Positions 1 to 8,219 of a DNA stretch of 64,000 nucleotides are shown one piece after another. Each line of letters starts with the position of its first letter. Position 1 is the first letter of the stretch. The stretch is from an uncultured Paracoccaceae bacterium (GTDB lineage: Bacteria; Pseudomonadota; Alphaproteobacteria; Rhodobacterales; Rhodobacteraceae). The DNA is taken from the NCBI GenBank assembly GCA_947503925.1, contig CANNFQ010000017.1, positions 34,162 through 98,161 of the forward strand. Reading direction: 5' to 3'. The notes beneath the pieces are model-generated. The model was not told where the DNA came from and made no database searches. It saw nothing but the letters and a program-made list of their open reading frames with translations. The translations under genes and the position numbers were made by a program.

Positions 1-852
1 ACCGATTTGCTGGCCCCGGACAAAACCGTGGCGGCAATGGATGCGCTGGTTTTGTCGGGCGGTTCTGCATTTGGACTGGATGCCTGTTCGGGTGTCATGG
101 ATGGGTTGCGGGCGATGGGTCGCGGTTATGCCGTGGGACCGATGCACATCCCGATTGTGCCGGGGGCAATCATTTTTGACCTGATCAATGGCGGGGACAA
201 GGATTGGGACGACAATCCCTATCGCGCATTGGGACGTGCTGCCTTGGCGCATGCTGGTGTGGATTTCGCGCTTGGTTCAACGGGTGCCGGCACGGGGGCC
301 ATGGCGGCGACGCAGAAAGGTGGTCTCGGGTCGGCGTCGATGCTGTTGCCGGATGGTACGACCGTGGGCGCGCTGGTGGTGGTGAACGCCCTTGGCAGTG
401 TGACGACCCCGGGCGATAGGCATTTTTGGGCTGCGCCGTTCGAGATGGATGGTGAGTTTGGTGGTGTCGGACCTGATCCGTCAGCGGGGTTGGTGACAAC
501 TGAGCCCAGTCGCAAGGAGAAGGCGATGTTCATGCATGCCACCGGGCAGATGGCCAGCACCACCATTGCCATCGTGGCCACCGATGCGCCGTTGAGCAAA
601 TCGCAATGCCACCGCATGGCCGTGACCGCCCATGATGGGCTGGCACGGGCGATTGTACCAGCGCATACGCCGCTGGATGGCGATCTTGTCTTCGCCGTCT
701 CAACCGGTGTGGGCGAGATCGTGGATCATCAAGGGATGCGTGACATCGGTGCAGCAGCTGCCGTTTGCCTGAGCCGGGCGATTTGCCGGGGTGTGTATGA
801 AGCGACGCCTGCGGCGGGGGATATCATCCCGACTTATCGCGAGATGTTATGA
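1..852 (+). CDS. P1 family peptidase (DmpA/NylC-type aminopeptidase or amidase), 5' end outside the window
   Basis: The open frame runs into the window edge, so the true N-terminus is missing; 281 residues can be read from a TTG at position 7. The text is typical of the P1/S58 fold: SGGSAFGLDA near the start, then GSTGAGTGA, VGALVVVNALGSV and STTIAIVATDA. Enzymes of this family (DmpA, BapA, NylC) cleave themselves and use the new N-terminal Ser or Thr as nucleophile. By comparison with NylC the Thr-Thr pair at residues 185-186 of the visible part is the likely cleavage site (inference). The substrate cannot be told: short peptides, beta-amino acid amides and oligoamides are all known. The stop overlaps the end of the convergent TetR gene by six bases. 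Confidence 0.85.
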   Translation, partial: TDLLAPDKTVAAMDALVLSGGSAFGLDACSGVMDGLRAMGRGYAVGPMHIPIVPGAIIFDLINGGDKDWDDNPYRALGRAALAHAGVDFALGSTGAGTGAMAATQKGGLGSASMLLPDGTTVGALVVVNALGSVTTPGDRHFWAAPFEMDGEFGGVGPDPSAGLVTTEPSRKEKAMFMHATGQMASTTIAIVATDAPLSKSQCHRMAVTAHDGLARAIVPAHTPLDGDLVFAVSTGVGEIVDHQGMRDIGAAAAVCLSRAICRGVYEATPAAGDIIPTYREML

Positions 853-1437
853 CCCGATTTCTAGCGTTTCGATTGCGGCGGCGCGGGCGGCTGTCCTGAT
901 TTCTTCGGAAAGGGCCGCATCGCCGACGGTACGCGCCAGCACCATGCCGCCGACACAAGTGGCCGCAAGCGACAGAGCCTTTTGCCGCTGCGTGCTTTTT
1001 TCTGCCCCGTTATGTTCAAACAGCCAAACCATGGCGCGCAGAAGATCGGTATAAGCATTGCGCACCTTGTCAGAGGCGCGGGCGGAATCGGATGGCAGAG
1101 CGATCATCGGGCATTGCCCGTCCAGATCGCCCAGATGTTCAGGTGACAGGTAGCTTTCGATCATGTCCCGCACGCTGCTGGCATTGGCGTTTCGCGGGTC
1201 AACACCGGCTTCATCCCGCCATGCCTTGCCCCGCCCGTTCAGAAAACTGGCCACCGCTTCGGCATATAGTTCGTCCTTATTGCGAAAGTGGTTGTAAAAG
1301 CCACCGCGTGTCAGCCCCGCCTCATCCATGATCCGGTCGATGGAGACTTCTGAGAACCCTTCGCGGTTGAACAAGATGCGGGCGGTTTCAACGATCCGTT
1401 TGCGGGTTTCGGCCTTGTGGGCGGCGGAATAGGGCAT
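847..1437 (-). CDS. TetR/AcrR family transcriptional regulator
   Basis: This 196-residue protein has an N-terminal helix-turn-helix: KRIVETARILFNREGF, then VSIDRIMDEAGLTRGGFYNHF, the typical TetR DNA-binding part ending in the YxHF signature. The C-terminal two thirds are the divergent ligand-binding domain. I chose the ATG at 1437 because AAAGGAAC stands just before it; an upstream in-frame ATG would add 21 unlike residues and overlap the operator palindrome. The gene is divergent from the MAPEG gene with a perfect palindrome between them, so it probably represses that gene and itself. The ligand is unknown; a lipophilic or electrophilic compound would fit a MAPEG target (inference). Confidence 0.88.
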   Translation of the reverse strand: MPYSAAHKAETRKRIVETARILFNREGFSEVSIDRIMDEAGLTRGGFYNHFRNKDELYAEAVASFLNGRGKAWRDEAGVDPRNANASSVRDMIESYLSPEHLGDLDGQCPMIALPSDSARASDKVRNAYTDLLRAMVWLFEHNGAEKSTQRQKALSLAATCVGGMVLARTVGDAALSEEIRTAARAAAIETLEIGS

Positions 1438-1481
1438 AGTGGCGGTTCCTTTGACGTCCTGCACATGACGTATCACGATAT

Positions 1482-1505
1482 AAAATATGTTCTTTAACAT
1501 ATTTT
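1482..1505. promoter_or_regulatory. Perfect palindrome, probable TetR-family operator
   Basis: The arms AAAATATGTT and AACATATTTT are exact inverse complements around CTTT. The site lies 44 bases upstream of the TetR start and 49 bases upstream of the MAPEG start, which is the usual place for an operator shared by a divergent TetR pair. The low GC of the site stands out from the surrounding DNA. Confidence 0.65.
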
Positions 1506-1554
1506 GATTGCTGACATGGTGATGGTCAAATGGTTCACCGCGAAAGGCCCAGAC

Positions 1555-1995
1555 ATGACCACACTCTTTGATGCATTGCCCTATCTGGAGGCATATCGCC
1601 CCGCTTTCATCGTGCTTGCCATCCTGTCGCTGATCACCTTGATCCAGAATTTCCTGACCGCACCGCTGGCCTTTGTGAAGGAAGAGCAGGTGCCGGGCAT
1701 GCCATTACGGTTCGACCACAGCAAACTTAGCTTTCGGGCCTTACGCACCTATCAGAACTCTGCCGAAAGCCTGCCTGCTTTCGTGGCGGCCCTGTTGGTG
1801 GCAGTTATCGCTGGCGGCGCGGCAATGGTGATCAACATTGCTGCTGGCGTCTACCTGGCCGCCCGGGTAGCGTTCTGGGCGTTTTACTACATTGGTTTTG
1901 GCAAGATTGCGGGTGGCCCACGCACCCTGTCATTTGTGGTGTGCCTGCTGGCAAATTTCGTGATCGCGGTCGTCGCGCTGATTGCATTGCTTTGA
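1555..1995 (+). CDS. MAPEG family membrane protein
   Basis: A 146-residue integral membrane protein with about four hydrophobic segments (near residues 13-33, 74-92, 96-115 and 122-145). The polar loop after the first helix, with FDHSKLSFRALRTYQNSAESLPAF, has the R-x-x-x-N-x-x-E pattern of MAPEG proteins, whose members include glutathione transferases and many bacterial proteins of unknown role. I start at the ATG at 1555, preceded by AAAGG; an ATG at 1516 and a non-ATG start at 1504 are possible but lack a ribosome site. It is divergent from a TetR gene and followed by a strong terminator, so it is probably a single-gene transcript controlled by that regulator. Confidence 0.8.
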   Translation: MTTLFDALPYLEAYRPAFIVLAILSLITLIQNFLTAPLAFVKEEQVPGMPLRFDHSKLSFRALRTYQNSAESLPAFVAALLVAVIAGGAAMVINIAAGVYLAARVAFWAFYYIGFGKIAGGPRTLSFVVCLLANFVIAVVALIALL

Positions 1996-1999
1996 ATGC

Positions 2000-2028
2000 A
2001 AACGGCCCCGGGGTGCCCGGGGCCGTTT
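2000..2028 (+). terminator. Rho-independent terminator after the MAPEG gene
   Basis: A perfect 13-bp stem (AAACGGCCCCGGG with CCCGGGGCCGTTT) with a GTG loop stands just after the stop codon, and the stem ends in TTT followed by GTTGTGT. It lies between convergent genes, and the A-rich left arm means it could also serve the leftward strand. Confidence 0.85.
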
Positions 2029-2044
2029 GTTGTGTAGGTTAGAG

Positions 2045-2065
2045 GTCCCGGATCAAGTCCGGGAC
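2045..2065. repeat. Dispersed palindromic repeat, copy 1
   Basis: The stem GTCCCGGA/TCCGGGAC surrounds the loop TCAAG. Related copies lie at 7858-7878, 8223-8243 and 8266-8286. Intergenic palindromes of this GTCCCGG-CTTGA-CCGGGAC kind are common in alphaproteobacterial genomes. This copy stands between the convergent MAPEG and ABC binding-protein genes. Confidence 0.7.
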
Positions 2066-2075
2066 GGGGCCGTGC

Positions 2076-3068
2076 TTAGTTCAATGCCTGATCTGTGATC
2101 ACGCTGGTCCATGCCCCTTCGGGCTGTGCGGTAATCACCGGATCGGACCCACCGGCCAAGAGCGTGTCCACTGTCCGCTGGAAATCTGCCGGGTCGAGCG
2201 ATCCGTCCGAACCCGCTGTCAGCTTGGCGATCTCACCCATCATGCGGATTTGCGCCGCTTCGGACTGCGCGCCGGTCTCGTCATTGTCCAGTACGATGCC
2301 AGCCGCGTCTTCGGGGTTCTCTTCCGCCCATTTCCAGCCTTTCATAGAGGCGCGAACAAAGCGGACCATTTTATCCACGAACACCGGATCGTCGAGGTTT
2401 TCCTCCAACGCATAAATCCCGTCTTCCAGCGTGGCGACGCCATAGTCTGAATATTTAAAGGTCACCAATTCACTTTCCGAAACCCCGGAGTCCAGTATTT
2501 GCCCATACTCATTGTAGGTCATCGTAGTAATGCAATCTGCTTCACGCTGCAGCAAGGGGTCCACATTGAATCCAATCTTCATTAGCGTCACACCTTGTTC
2601 TCCACCATCGGTGGATATCCCAAGCTGCGACAGCCAGCTTAACAACGGATATTCGTTCCCAAAGAACCATGTACCCAGTGTATGCCCCGCGAAATCTTCT
2701 GGAGTTTCAATCCCAGAATCTTTCCAGCAGGTCAGCATCAGGCCGGATGTCTTGAACGGCTGGGCGATATTGACCACGGGTAGCCCCTTTTCACGGGCGG
2801 CAAGGGCTGAGGGCATCCAGTTCAGCATGACATCAGCGCCGCCGCCGGCCAGTACCTGTGGCGGAGCGATATCCGGGCCGCCGGGCAGAATGGTGACGTT
2901 CAGCCCTTCCTCCTCATAAAACCCCTGATCAAGTGCCACATAGTAGCCTGCGAATTGCGATTGGGTGACCCACTGCAATTGCAGGGTCACATCATTGGCA
3001 TGGCCGTCCGCCATTGCCGTGCTGCCTAGACCCGCGGCAAGGGCTGCCGCCATCATCAGTTTCTTCAT
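2076..3068 (-). CDS. ABC transporter substrate-binding protein, NMT1/ThiY type
   Basis: A 330-residue periplasmic binding protein that opens with a signal peptide (MKKLMMAAALAAGLGSTAMA). It continues with VTLQLQWVTQSQFAGYYVALDQGF, the classic start of the NMT1/THI5-like family used for pyrimidine precursors, nitrate, taurine and related small molecules. I chose the ATG at 3068, preceded by AGGAG; an upstream ATG would add 31 residues before the signal peptide. It is the last gene of the leftward block and lies 44 bases after the second permease. The nearby dihydropyrimidinase and Pre genes suggest that the ligand is a pyrimidine, hydantoin or related ureide (inference). Confidence 0.88.
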   Translation of the reverse strand: MKKLMMAAALAAGLGSTAMADGHANDVTLQLQWVTQSQFAGYYVALDQGFYEEEGLNVTILPGGPDIAPPQVLAGGGADVMLNWMPSALAAREKGLPVVNIAQPFKTSGLMLTCWKDSGIETPEDFAGHTLGTWFFGNEYPLLSWLSQLGISTDGGEQGVTLMKIGFNVDPLLQREADCITTMTYNEYGQILDSGVSESELVTFKYSDYGVATLEDGIYALEENLDDPVFVDKMVRFVRASMKGWKWAEENPEDAAGIVLDNDETGAQSEAAQIRMMGEIAKLTAGSDGSLDPADFQRTVDTLLAGGSDPVITAQPEGAWTSVITDQALN

Positions 3069-3112
3069 GTCTTTACTCCTAGTTGATGTTGCGCCCTCTT
3101 GCCGGGGCTTGA

Positions 3113-3964
3113 TTATTTTCGTTGTGATGGGTGCCAGAATGTGACCCGGCTTTCGATCCATGCCATGGCCCCGTAAAATGCACTACCCGCGATGGCTGAC
3201 ACCACAATCTCGGCCCAGACGAGGTCGAGCGCAAGCTGACCGACGCTGGTGGATATCCGAAATCCCATGCCAACCGTGGGCGAGCCGAAGAATTCAGCAA
3301 CAATCGCCCCGATCAGCGCCAAAGTGGTGGCGATCTTCAGCCCATTGAAGATGAAGGGCATCGCCGCCGGCAGCCGCAGTTTGAACAGCGTCGCCCAGTA
3401 ACCCGCCCCGTAGGTCCGCATCAGGTCGCGCTGCATTGCTGTTGTGTCCCGCAGCCCGGCGACAGTGTTTACAAGGATCGGGAAGAAAACCATGACCCCT
3501 ACGACTGCCGCCTTTGATTGCCAGTCACTGCCCAGCCATTTGACAAAGATCGGGGCAGTGCCGACGATGGGCAGGGCGGCCATGAAGCCGCCGACGGGCA
3601 GGATGCCGCGCGTCAGGAAATCGGACCGGTCGGCCAAGATGGCAACAGTGAAGGCCGCAAGCGCCCCGATGACGTAACCGGTCATCGCGCCTTTCATGAT
3701 TGTTTGCACGAAATCCGCCCAGAGCAGAGGCAATTCCTGCCCGAACCGTTCTGCGATGGCGCTGGGCGGTGGCAGGATCACCGGGCTGACCTCCAGCAGT
3801 CGCACCAGCAATTCCCACATGATCAGGATCGTCAGCCCAAAGATCGCGGGCACCAACAGCTTGATGCCCCGCGTTTGCGCCATGCTGCCGCCTGCCAGCC
3901 GGGTGTTGATGAACCACCCCGCCCCCCAGACCGCCAATGCGCTGATGATCGCCGTGCCCGTCAT
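3113..3964 (-). CDS. ABC transporter permease (BPD_transp_1 family)
   Basis: A 283-residue inner-membrane permease with about six hydrophobic segments. The coupling loop LMRTYGAGYWATLFKLRLPAAMPFIF is the EAA-type loop that contacts the ATPase. It belongs to the SsuC/TauC/ThiX-like permeases. The start at 3964 overlaps the previous gene's stop as ATGA; the longer open frame upstream is a read-back into that gene. It pairs with the other permease to make a heterodimeric channel. Confidence 0.88.
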   Translation of the reverse strand: MTGTAIISALAVWGAGWFINTRLAGGSMAQTRGIKLLVPAIFGLTILIMWELLVRLLEVSPVILPPPSAIAERFGQELPLLWADFVQTIMKGAMTGYVIGALAAFTVAILADRSDFLTRGILPVGGFMAALPIVGTAPIFVKWLGSDWQSKAAVVGVMVFFPILVNTVAGLRDTTAMQRDLMRTYGAGYWATLFKLRLPAAMPFIFNGLKIATTLALIGAIVAEFFGSPTVGMGFRISTSVGQLALDLVWAEIVVSAIAGSAFYGAMAWIESRVTFWHPSQRK

Positions 3965-4881
3965 GCCGCCTGCATCCCCATGCGGCGCAAGGTCAGCCGT
4001 TCGATGGCGCTGAATAGGCCAACCAGCGCCGCTGCCGTGATTGCTGCCGCGAATAGCGCGGCCCATGTGACAATGGGCTGTCCATATTGGTCACCCACCA
4101 GCATCCGCGCCCCGAACCCGGCCCGCGCGCCTGTCGGCAGTTCGGCCACAATGGCCCCCACCAACGATGCTGAAATCCCGATCTTGAGCGAGGCAAAGAG
4201 GTAGGGAACAGAGGCTGGCAGGCGCAGTTTCCAGAACCCCTGCGTGGGGCTCGCATGATAGGTGCGCAGCAGGTCCAGCTGCATCTCATCGGGGCTGCGC
4301 AGCCCTTTGACCATCCCGACAACGACGGGGAAAAAGCTCAGATAGGCGCTGATCACCGCCTTCGGGAACAGCCCTTGAATGCCGATGGATCCCAGCATCA
4401 CGATGATCATCGGGGCAAGGGCCAGGATCGGGATCGTCTGGCTGGCAATGGCCCATGGCATCACGCTCATATCCATCGCCCTATTATAGACGATCCCCAC
4501 CGCTAGTAGGATGCCAAGGCTTGTCCCAATGGCAAAGCCAAGCAGTGTCGCGGACAGGGTCACCCAGCCGTGATAAACAAGCGATCGACGCGATGTGATC
4601 TTTTTGGCAAAGATCGTGTCCCACATTTCCACCCCCACCTGATGCGGTGAGGGCAGGCGCGGGCGTTCAAGTGTGTAGGTGAGGCTGATCAGGCCGGGGT
4701 TTTTCAACACCAGACCAAGGCCGGAATAGGTCTGCCGTTCAGCGGGCGTCTCAGGGGACACAACCAGCCCGTCCCGCTGCGCCTGATCTGCCGTCAGATG
4801 CATATTCATCGGGATCACCGACAGAACCCAGAATAGCAGAATGGCCGCAATAACACTTAGTATGGGAAGAACGGACTTCAC
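3961..4881 (-). CDS. ABC transporter permease (BPD_transp_1 family)
   Basis: A 306-residue membrane protein that starts with GTG (preceded by AAGGA). A first membrane helix (residues 4-24) is followed by an extracytoplasmic stretch of about 80 residues rich in prolines and charges, then the five-helix permease core. The coupling loop LLRTYHASPTQGFWKLRLPASVPYLF is clear. The long N-terminal external segment is absent from its partner permease, so the two subunits are clearly different. Translation is coupled to the next gene by a 4-base overlap. Confidence 0.88.
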   Translation of the reverse strand: MKSVLPILSVIAAILLFWVLSVIPMNMHLTADQAQRDGLVVSPETPAERQTYSGLGLVLKNPGLISLTYTLERPRLPSPHQVGVEMWDTIFAKKITSRRSLVYHGWVTLSATLLGFAIGTSLGILLAVGIVYNRAMDMSVMPWAIASQTIPILALAPMIIVMLGSIGIQGLFPKAVISAYLSFFPVVVGMVKGLRSPDEMQLDLLRTYHASPTQGFWKLRLPASVPYLFASLKIGISASLVGAIVAELPTGARAGFGARMLVGDQYGQPIVTWAALFAAAITAAALVGLFSAIERLTLRRMGMQAA

Positions 4882-4929
4882 AGATAACGGTCCTTATCAT
4901 TTTGCCAAAAGTACTTCCGCCGGGGGCTC

Positions 4930-5706
4930 CTAGTCATCCACATGTCCCGCCCTCAAACCATCGCGCACCCGATGCGCAATCTCGATAAACTCCTTGCTGT
5001 CGCGAATGTCCAATGGCCGATCTTTCGGCAGCGGGCTATCGATCACATCGGTGATGCGCCCCGGACGGGGGGACATCACGACGATCTTGGTCGACAGATA
5101 CACCGCCTCCGGGATCGAATGGGTCACAAAGCCGATCGTCTTTTCGGTCCGCGCCCAAAGTTGGAGCAGCTGTTCGTTCAGGTGATCGCGCACGATCTCG
5201 TCCAACGCCCCAAAGGGTTCATCCATCAGCAGAATATCTGCGTCGAAGGCCAGCGCGCGGGCAATCGAGGCCCGTTGCTGCATGCCACCCGATAATTGCC
5301 ACGGGAATTTCTTTTCAAACCCGGCCAGATCGACCAATTCCAAGACACGCTTCACCCGCTCGGCTTGTTCGGATTTGGAAAACCCCATGATCTCCAACGG
5401 TAGCTTGATGTTGCCACCAATCGTGCGCCAGGGATAAAGCCCCGCCGCCTGAAATACATAGCCATAGGCGCGCGCGCGCCGCGCCTCGTCCGGGGTCATG
5501 CCGTTGACGGTGATGTCTCCGCCGGTGGGCGTTTCCAGCCCCGCGATGCAACGCAGGAAAGTGGTCTTGCCACAGCCAGAAGGGCCAATGAAGCTAACAA
5601 AATCGCCCTTACTTATCTCAAGATTCACATCCTTGAGCGCATGGACAGGGCCATCATTGGTTTGAAAGGTGAGGTCCAGTTGTGTCGCCTGGATGGTCGT
5701 GGACAT
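4930..5706 (-). CDS. ABC transporter ATP-binding protein (SsuB/TauB/ThiZ type)
   Basis: A 258-residue ATPase with all motifs intact: Walker A GPSGCGKTT (about residue 42), Q-loop VFQAAGLYPWRT, signature LSGGMQQR, Walker B ILLMDEPFGALD and the switch His in VTHSIPEAV. It powers the importer formed with the two permeases and the binding protein downstream. Its start codon overlaps the stop of the molybdoenzyme gene by one base (TAATG), which places that enzyme and the transporter in one transcript. Confidence 0.93.
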   Translation of the reverse strand: MSTTIQATQLDLTFQTNDGPVHALKDVNLEISKGDFVSFIGPSGCGKTTFLRCIAGLETPTGGDITVNGMTPDEARRARAYGYVFQAAGLYPWRTIGGNIKLPLEIMGFSKSEQAERVKRVLELVDLAGFEKKFPWQLSGGMQQRASIARALAFDADILLMDEPFGALDEIVRDHLNEQLLQLWARTEKTIGFVTHSIPEAVYLSTKIVVMSPRPGRITDVIDSPLPKDRPLDIRDSKEFIEIAHRVRDGLRAGHVDD

Positions 5707-6377
5707 TAGGTATTTGCCTTACTGTATTCTGCCAAAGCCGTCGCAAACCGTTTGCGGGTGGAACCGACCAAAGGGCGGTAGGCATAGCGCAACAGCCAAC
5801 CCGGCAGGCCTTTGCCCCGTTCCTCCTGCGCGACGCGACCGCGCGGGTGGATCAGGAAAGGCAGGCGTGGGCCACGAAAACTCTGCATCCCTTTTACAAG
5901 CGCAATTGACTTGATGTGTTTGGCACTTTTGTAGCCGTAATGCGCTGGGGCGATCAGGCGTAGCGGCACCCCATGTTCAACTGTCAACGGGGCATCGCCA
6001 AGCATATCGGCGATCATGACATCATCTGCCAGCATATCCTCGAGCGGCAGAATGGATCGGAAACCATCATGGCATTTTATCAGGACGTGATCGGCATGGG
6101 CGGCGTTTGGATCCGTGGTATCCAAAGCGGCAGCATAGATATCGCGAAACCTGTACCCACCCCATTTCAAGCCAATACAGCTCCACCCCGTGACGCAGTG
6201 AAAGTCGCTATTTTGCGTGATGCGACTGATCGTGGTGACGTCCAGCCCCTGAAAACCGTCCTTAAGAACCGTTAGGATGTCACCCGACGCGTCGGAAGGT
6301 GGAAATCGGTCAGCATAGGCCGGTAACCCAAATCTTGCGAATTCGGAAACGGCAGATTGCCCAGGGGGGAGCGTCAT
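5706..6377 (-). CDS. Sulfite-oxidase-fold molybdopterin-dependent oxidoreductase, short form
   Basis: The 223-residue protein contains DFHCVTGWSCIGLKWGGYRFRDI, which matches the molybdopterin-binding region of sulfite oxidase/YedY (MsrP) proteins; Cys61 would be the molybdenum ligand. Further on, MLADDVMIADMLGDAPLTVEHGVPLRLIAPAHYGYKSAKHIKSI is also typical (substrate and cofactor pocket). There is no signal peptide and no C-terminal dimerisation domain, so it may act in the cytoplasm as a single-domain enzyme. It starts 3 bases after the hydantoinase stop and overlaps the ABC ATPase, so it is inside the pyrimidine/hydantoin operon. Its substrate is unknown. Confidence 0.8.
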   Translation of the reverse strand: MTLPPGQSAVSEFARFGLPAYADRFPPSDASGDILTVLKDGFQGLDVTTISRITQNSDFHCVTGWSCIGLKWGGYRFRDIYAAALDTTDPNAAHADHVLIKCHDGFRSILPLEDMLADDVMIADMLGDAPLTVEHGVPLRLIAPAHYGYKSAKHIKSIALVKGMQSFRGPRLPFLIHPRGRVAQEERGKGLPGWLLRYAYRPLVGSTRKRFATALAEYSKANT

Positions 6378-6380
6378 GCA

Positions 6381-7835
6381 TTAAACCCCTGTTGCCGGGA
6401 TGCCCGTCCGCTGTACGGGCTGTGGTGCTGTCAGTTCCTTCCAGGTGCTCAACGCCTTGTTTGTTGTCGTGTTCCCTTCACGTTTCACGAATGTCCCGTG
6501 CCCTTCCTGTGTCCGCACTTCACCATCATGGATTGCCACATGACCGCGTGTCAGGGTGAACCGGGGCAAGCCAGTGACTTCTTTGCCTTCGAACACGTTG
6601 TAGTCGATAGCGGATTGCTGGCTGTCTGCTGTGATTGTCTTTGACTTTTCCGGGTCCCAGACCACCAGATCGGCATCGGCCCCCACCAGAACGGCACCCT
6701 TCCTTGGGTAACAGTTCAGGATCTTGGCGATATTGGTCGAGGTCACGGCGACAAATTCATTCATCGTCAGCCGCCCCGTGCGCACCCCGTGGGTCCATAG
6801 CATCGGCAACCGATCCTCAAGCCCCCCGGTGCCGTTGGGGATCTTGGTGAAATCGCCGACGCCGGAGCGTTTCTGTTCCGTGGTAAAGGCGCAGTGATCC
6901 GTTGCCACCACAGACAGGCTGCCGCTTTGCAGACCCGCCCAGAGGCTATCCTGATGCTGCTTGTTCCGGAAAGGCGGCGACATGACGCGGCGGGCGGCAT
7001 GGTCCCAATCCTTGTTGAAATACTCGGATTCATCCAGCGTCAGGTGCTGGATCAGCGGCTCCCCCCAGACCCGCTTGCCCTTCATTTTGGCCCGGCGGAT
7101 CGCCTCATGCGCCTCCTCGCAGGAGGTATGCACGACATAAAGCGGCACGCCCGCCATATCGGCGATCATGATAGCGCGGTTGGTGGCCTCGCCTTCAACC
7201 TGCGGGGGTCGGGAATAGGCATGCGCCTCAGGTCCGGTATTGCCCTCGGCCAGCAGCTTGGCCGACAGTTCGGCGACGACATCCCCGTTTTCCGCATGGA
7301 CCATGGCGATCCCACCCAGCTCGGCCAGACGGTTGAAGCTGGAAAACAGCTCATCATCATTGACCATCAATGCGCCTTTATAGGCGAGGAAGTGTTTGAA
7401 CGTGTTGATGCCCCGATCCTCGATCACGGTCTTCATGTCGTTGAACACCTGCTCACCCCACCAGGTCACAGCCATGTGGAAGGAATAATCGCAATTGGCG
7501 CGGGTCGATTTATTGTCCCAGCGCTTGATCGCATCCAGCAGGCTTTCGCCCTGATTGGGCAGGCAGAAATCGACGACCATCGTGGTGCCACCGGCCAAGG
7601 CTGCACGGGTGCCGGACTCGAAGTCATCGGTGGAGTAGGTGCCCATAAACGGCATCTCCAGATGGACATGCGGATCAATCCCACCGGGCATGACATAGCA
7701 GCCGGTGGCATCGAGTTGTTCGTCGCCTGACAGATTCGGCCCAATCTCAATGATCTTGCCGCCGTCGATCAGCACGTCTGACTTATAGGTCAAATCAGCG
7801 GTGACGATGGTTCCGTTTTTGATGACTTTGGTCAT
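6381..7835 (-). CDS. hydA: Dihydropyrimidinase / D-hydantoinase
   Basis: A 484-residue cyclic amidohydrolase that opens the ring of dihydrouracil or dihydrothymine, and often 5-substituted hydantoins, to the N-carbamoyl amino acid. Metal-site features are in order: DPHVHLEMPF, the Lys to be carbamylated in FLAYKGAL (Lys153), MVHAENGD, YVVHTSCEEAH and VATDHCAF. The length is normal for the family. I start at the ATG at 7835, preceded by GGGAGAAAC; a longer frame adds 16 unlike residues. It provides step 2 of the reductive pyrimidine pathway, after PreA/PreT and before the amidohydrolase at 8307. Confidence 0.95.
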   Translation of the reverse strand: MTKVIKNGTIVTADLTYKSDVLIDGGKIIEIGPNLSGDEQLDATGCYVMPGGIDPHVHLEMPFMGTYSTDDFESGTRAALAGGTTMVVDFCLPNQGESLLDAIKRWDNKSTRANCDYSFHMAVTWWGEQVFNDMKTVIEDRGINTFKHFLAYKGALMVNDDELFSSFNRLAELGGIAMVHAENGDVVAELSAKLLAEGNTGPEAHAYSRPPQVEGEATNRAIMIADMAGVPLYVVHTSCEEAHEAIRRAKMKGKRVWGEPLIQHLTLDESEYFNKDWDHAARRVMSPPFRNKQHQDSLWAGLQSGSLSVVATDHCAFTTEQKRSGVGDFTKIPNGTGGLEDRLPMLWTHGVRTGRLTMNEFVAVTSTNIAKILNCYPRKGAVLVGADADLVVWDPEKSKTITADSQQSAIDYNVFEGKEVTGLPRFTLTRGHVAIHDGEVRTQEGHGTFVKREGNTTTNKALSTWKELTAPQPVQRTGIPATGV

Positions 7836-7854
7836 GTGTTTCTCCCTGTCTTCA

Positions 7855-7881
7855 CCCGTCCCGGCCTTGAGCCGGGACCTC
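7855..7881. repeat. Dispersed palindromic repeat, copy 2 (left boundary of the GIY-YIG gene)
   Basis: The palindrome GTCCCGGC-CTTGA-GCCGGGAC is at 7858-7878. The 27 bases 7855-7881 recur at 8220-8246 with one change, so the GIY-YIG gene sits between two direct repeats. Confidence 0.75.
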
Positions 7882-7889
7882 ATGGTGGC

Positions 7890-8174
7890 TCAAACAGGGA
7901 TTTGGTGTGTAATATCCTGCCAATGTGGGTTGGCTTCTTGTATAAGCTCGTCTTTCCAAGCACGTCGCCAGCGTTTGACGCTGCGTTCGCGTTGGAGGCT
8001 TGTTGCGAAATTGTCGTGCTGCTCGAACCAAACCAGCGTCTTGATTTTGTATTTGGCGGTGTGTGCCGACATCCCCGCGCGGTGAAACTCGACACGATTG
8101 CGCAGTTGGTGAGTGCGCCCAATGTAGATTGCACCGCCGGGGCGAGACGCCATGATGTAGACAAAATGCGGCAT
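7890..8174 (-). CDS. Single-domain GIY-YIG endonuclease-like protein
   Basis: A 94-residue protein with FVYIMASRPGGAIYIGRTHQLRNRVEFHR: the second half of the paired GIY-YIG motif is YIG, and the catalytic Arg follows in the first helix. A later Glu (QRERSVKRWRR region) fits the metal site. Such one-domain nucleases (UPF0213/YhbQ group) are widespread and mostly uncharacterised. No Shine-Dalgarno sequence is clear; a GTG at 8189 is an alternative start. It lies on the same strand as the hydantoinase and amidohydrolase genes and separates them, and it is framed by palindromic repeats, which suggests insertion as a unit (inference). Confidence 0.8.
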   Translation of the reverse strand: MPHFVYIMASRPGGAIYIGRTHQLRNRVEFHRAGMSAHTAKYKIKTLVWFEQHDNFATSLQRERSVKRWRRAWKDELIQEANPHWQDITHQIPV

Positions 8175-8219
8175 GCGCGAAGGCTGCACGCTTGTGGTTA
8201 ATAGTTGATAAACTCGAGT

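Noticed and set aside
6894..7730. Plus-strand frame of 278 codons
   Set aside because: Antisense to the hydantoinase gene; its sequence shows no domain.
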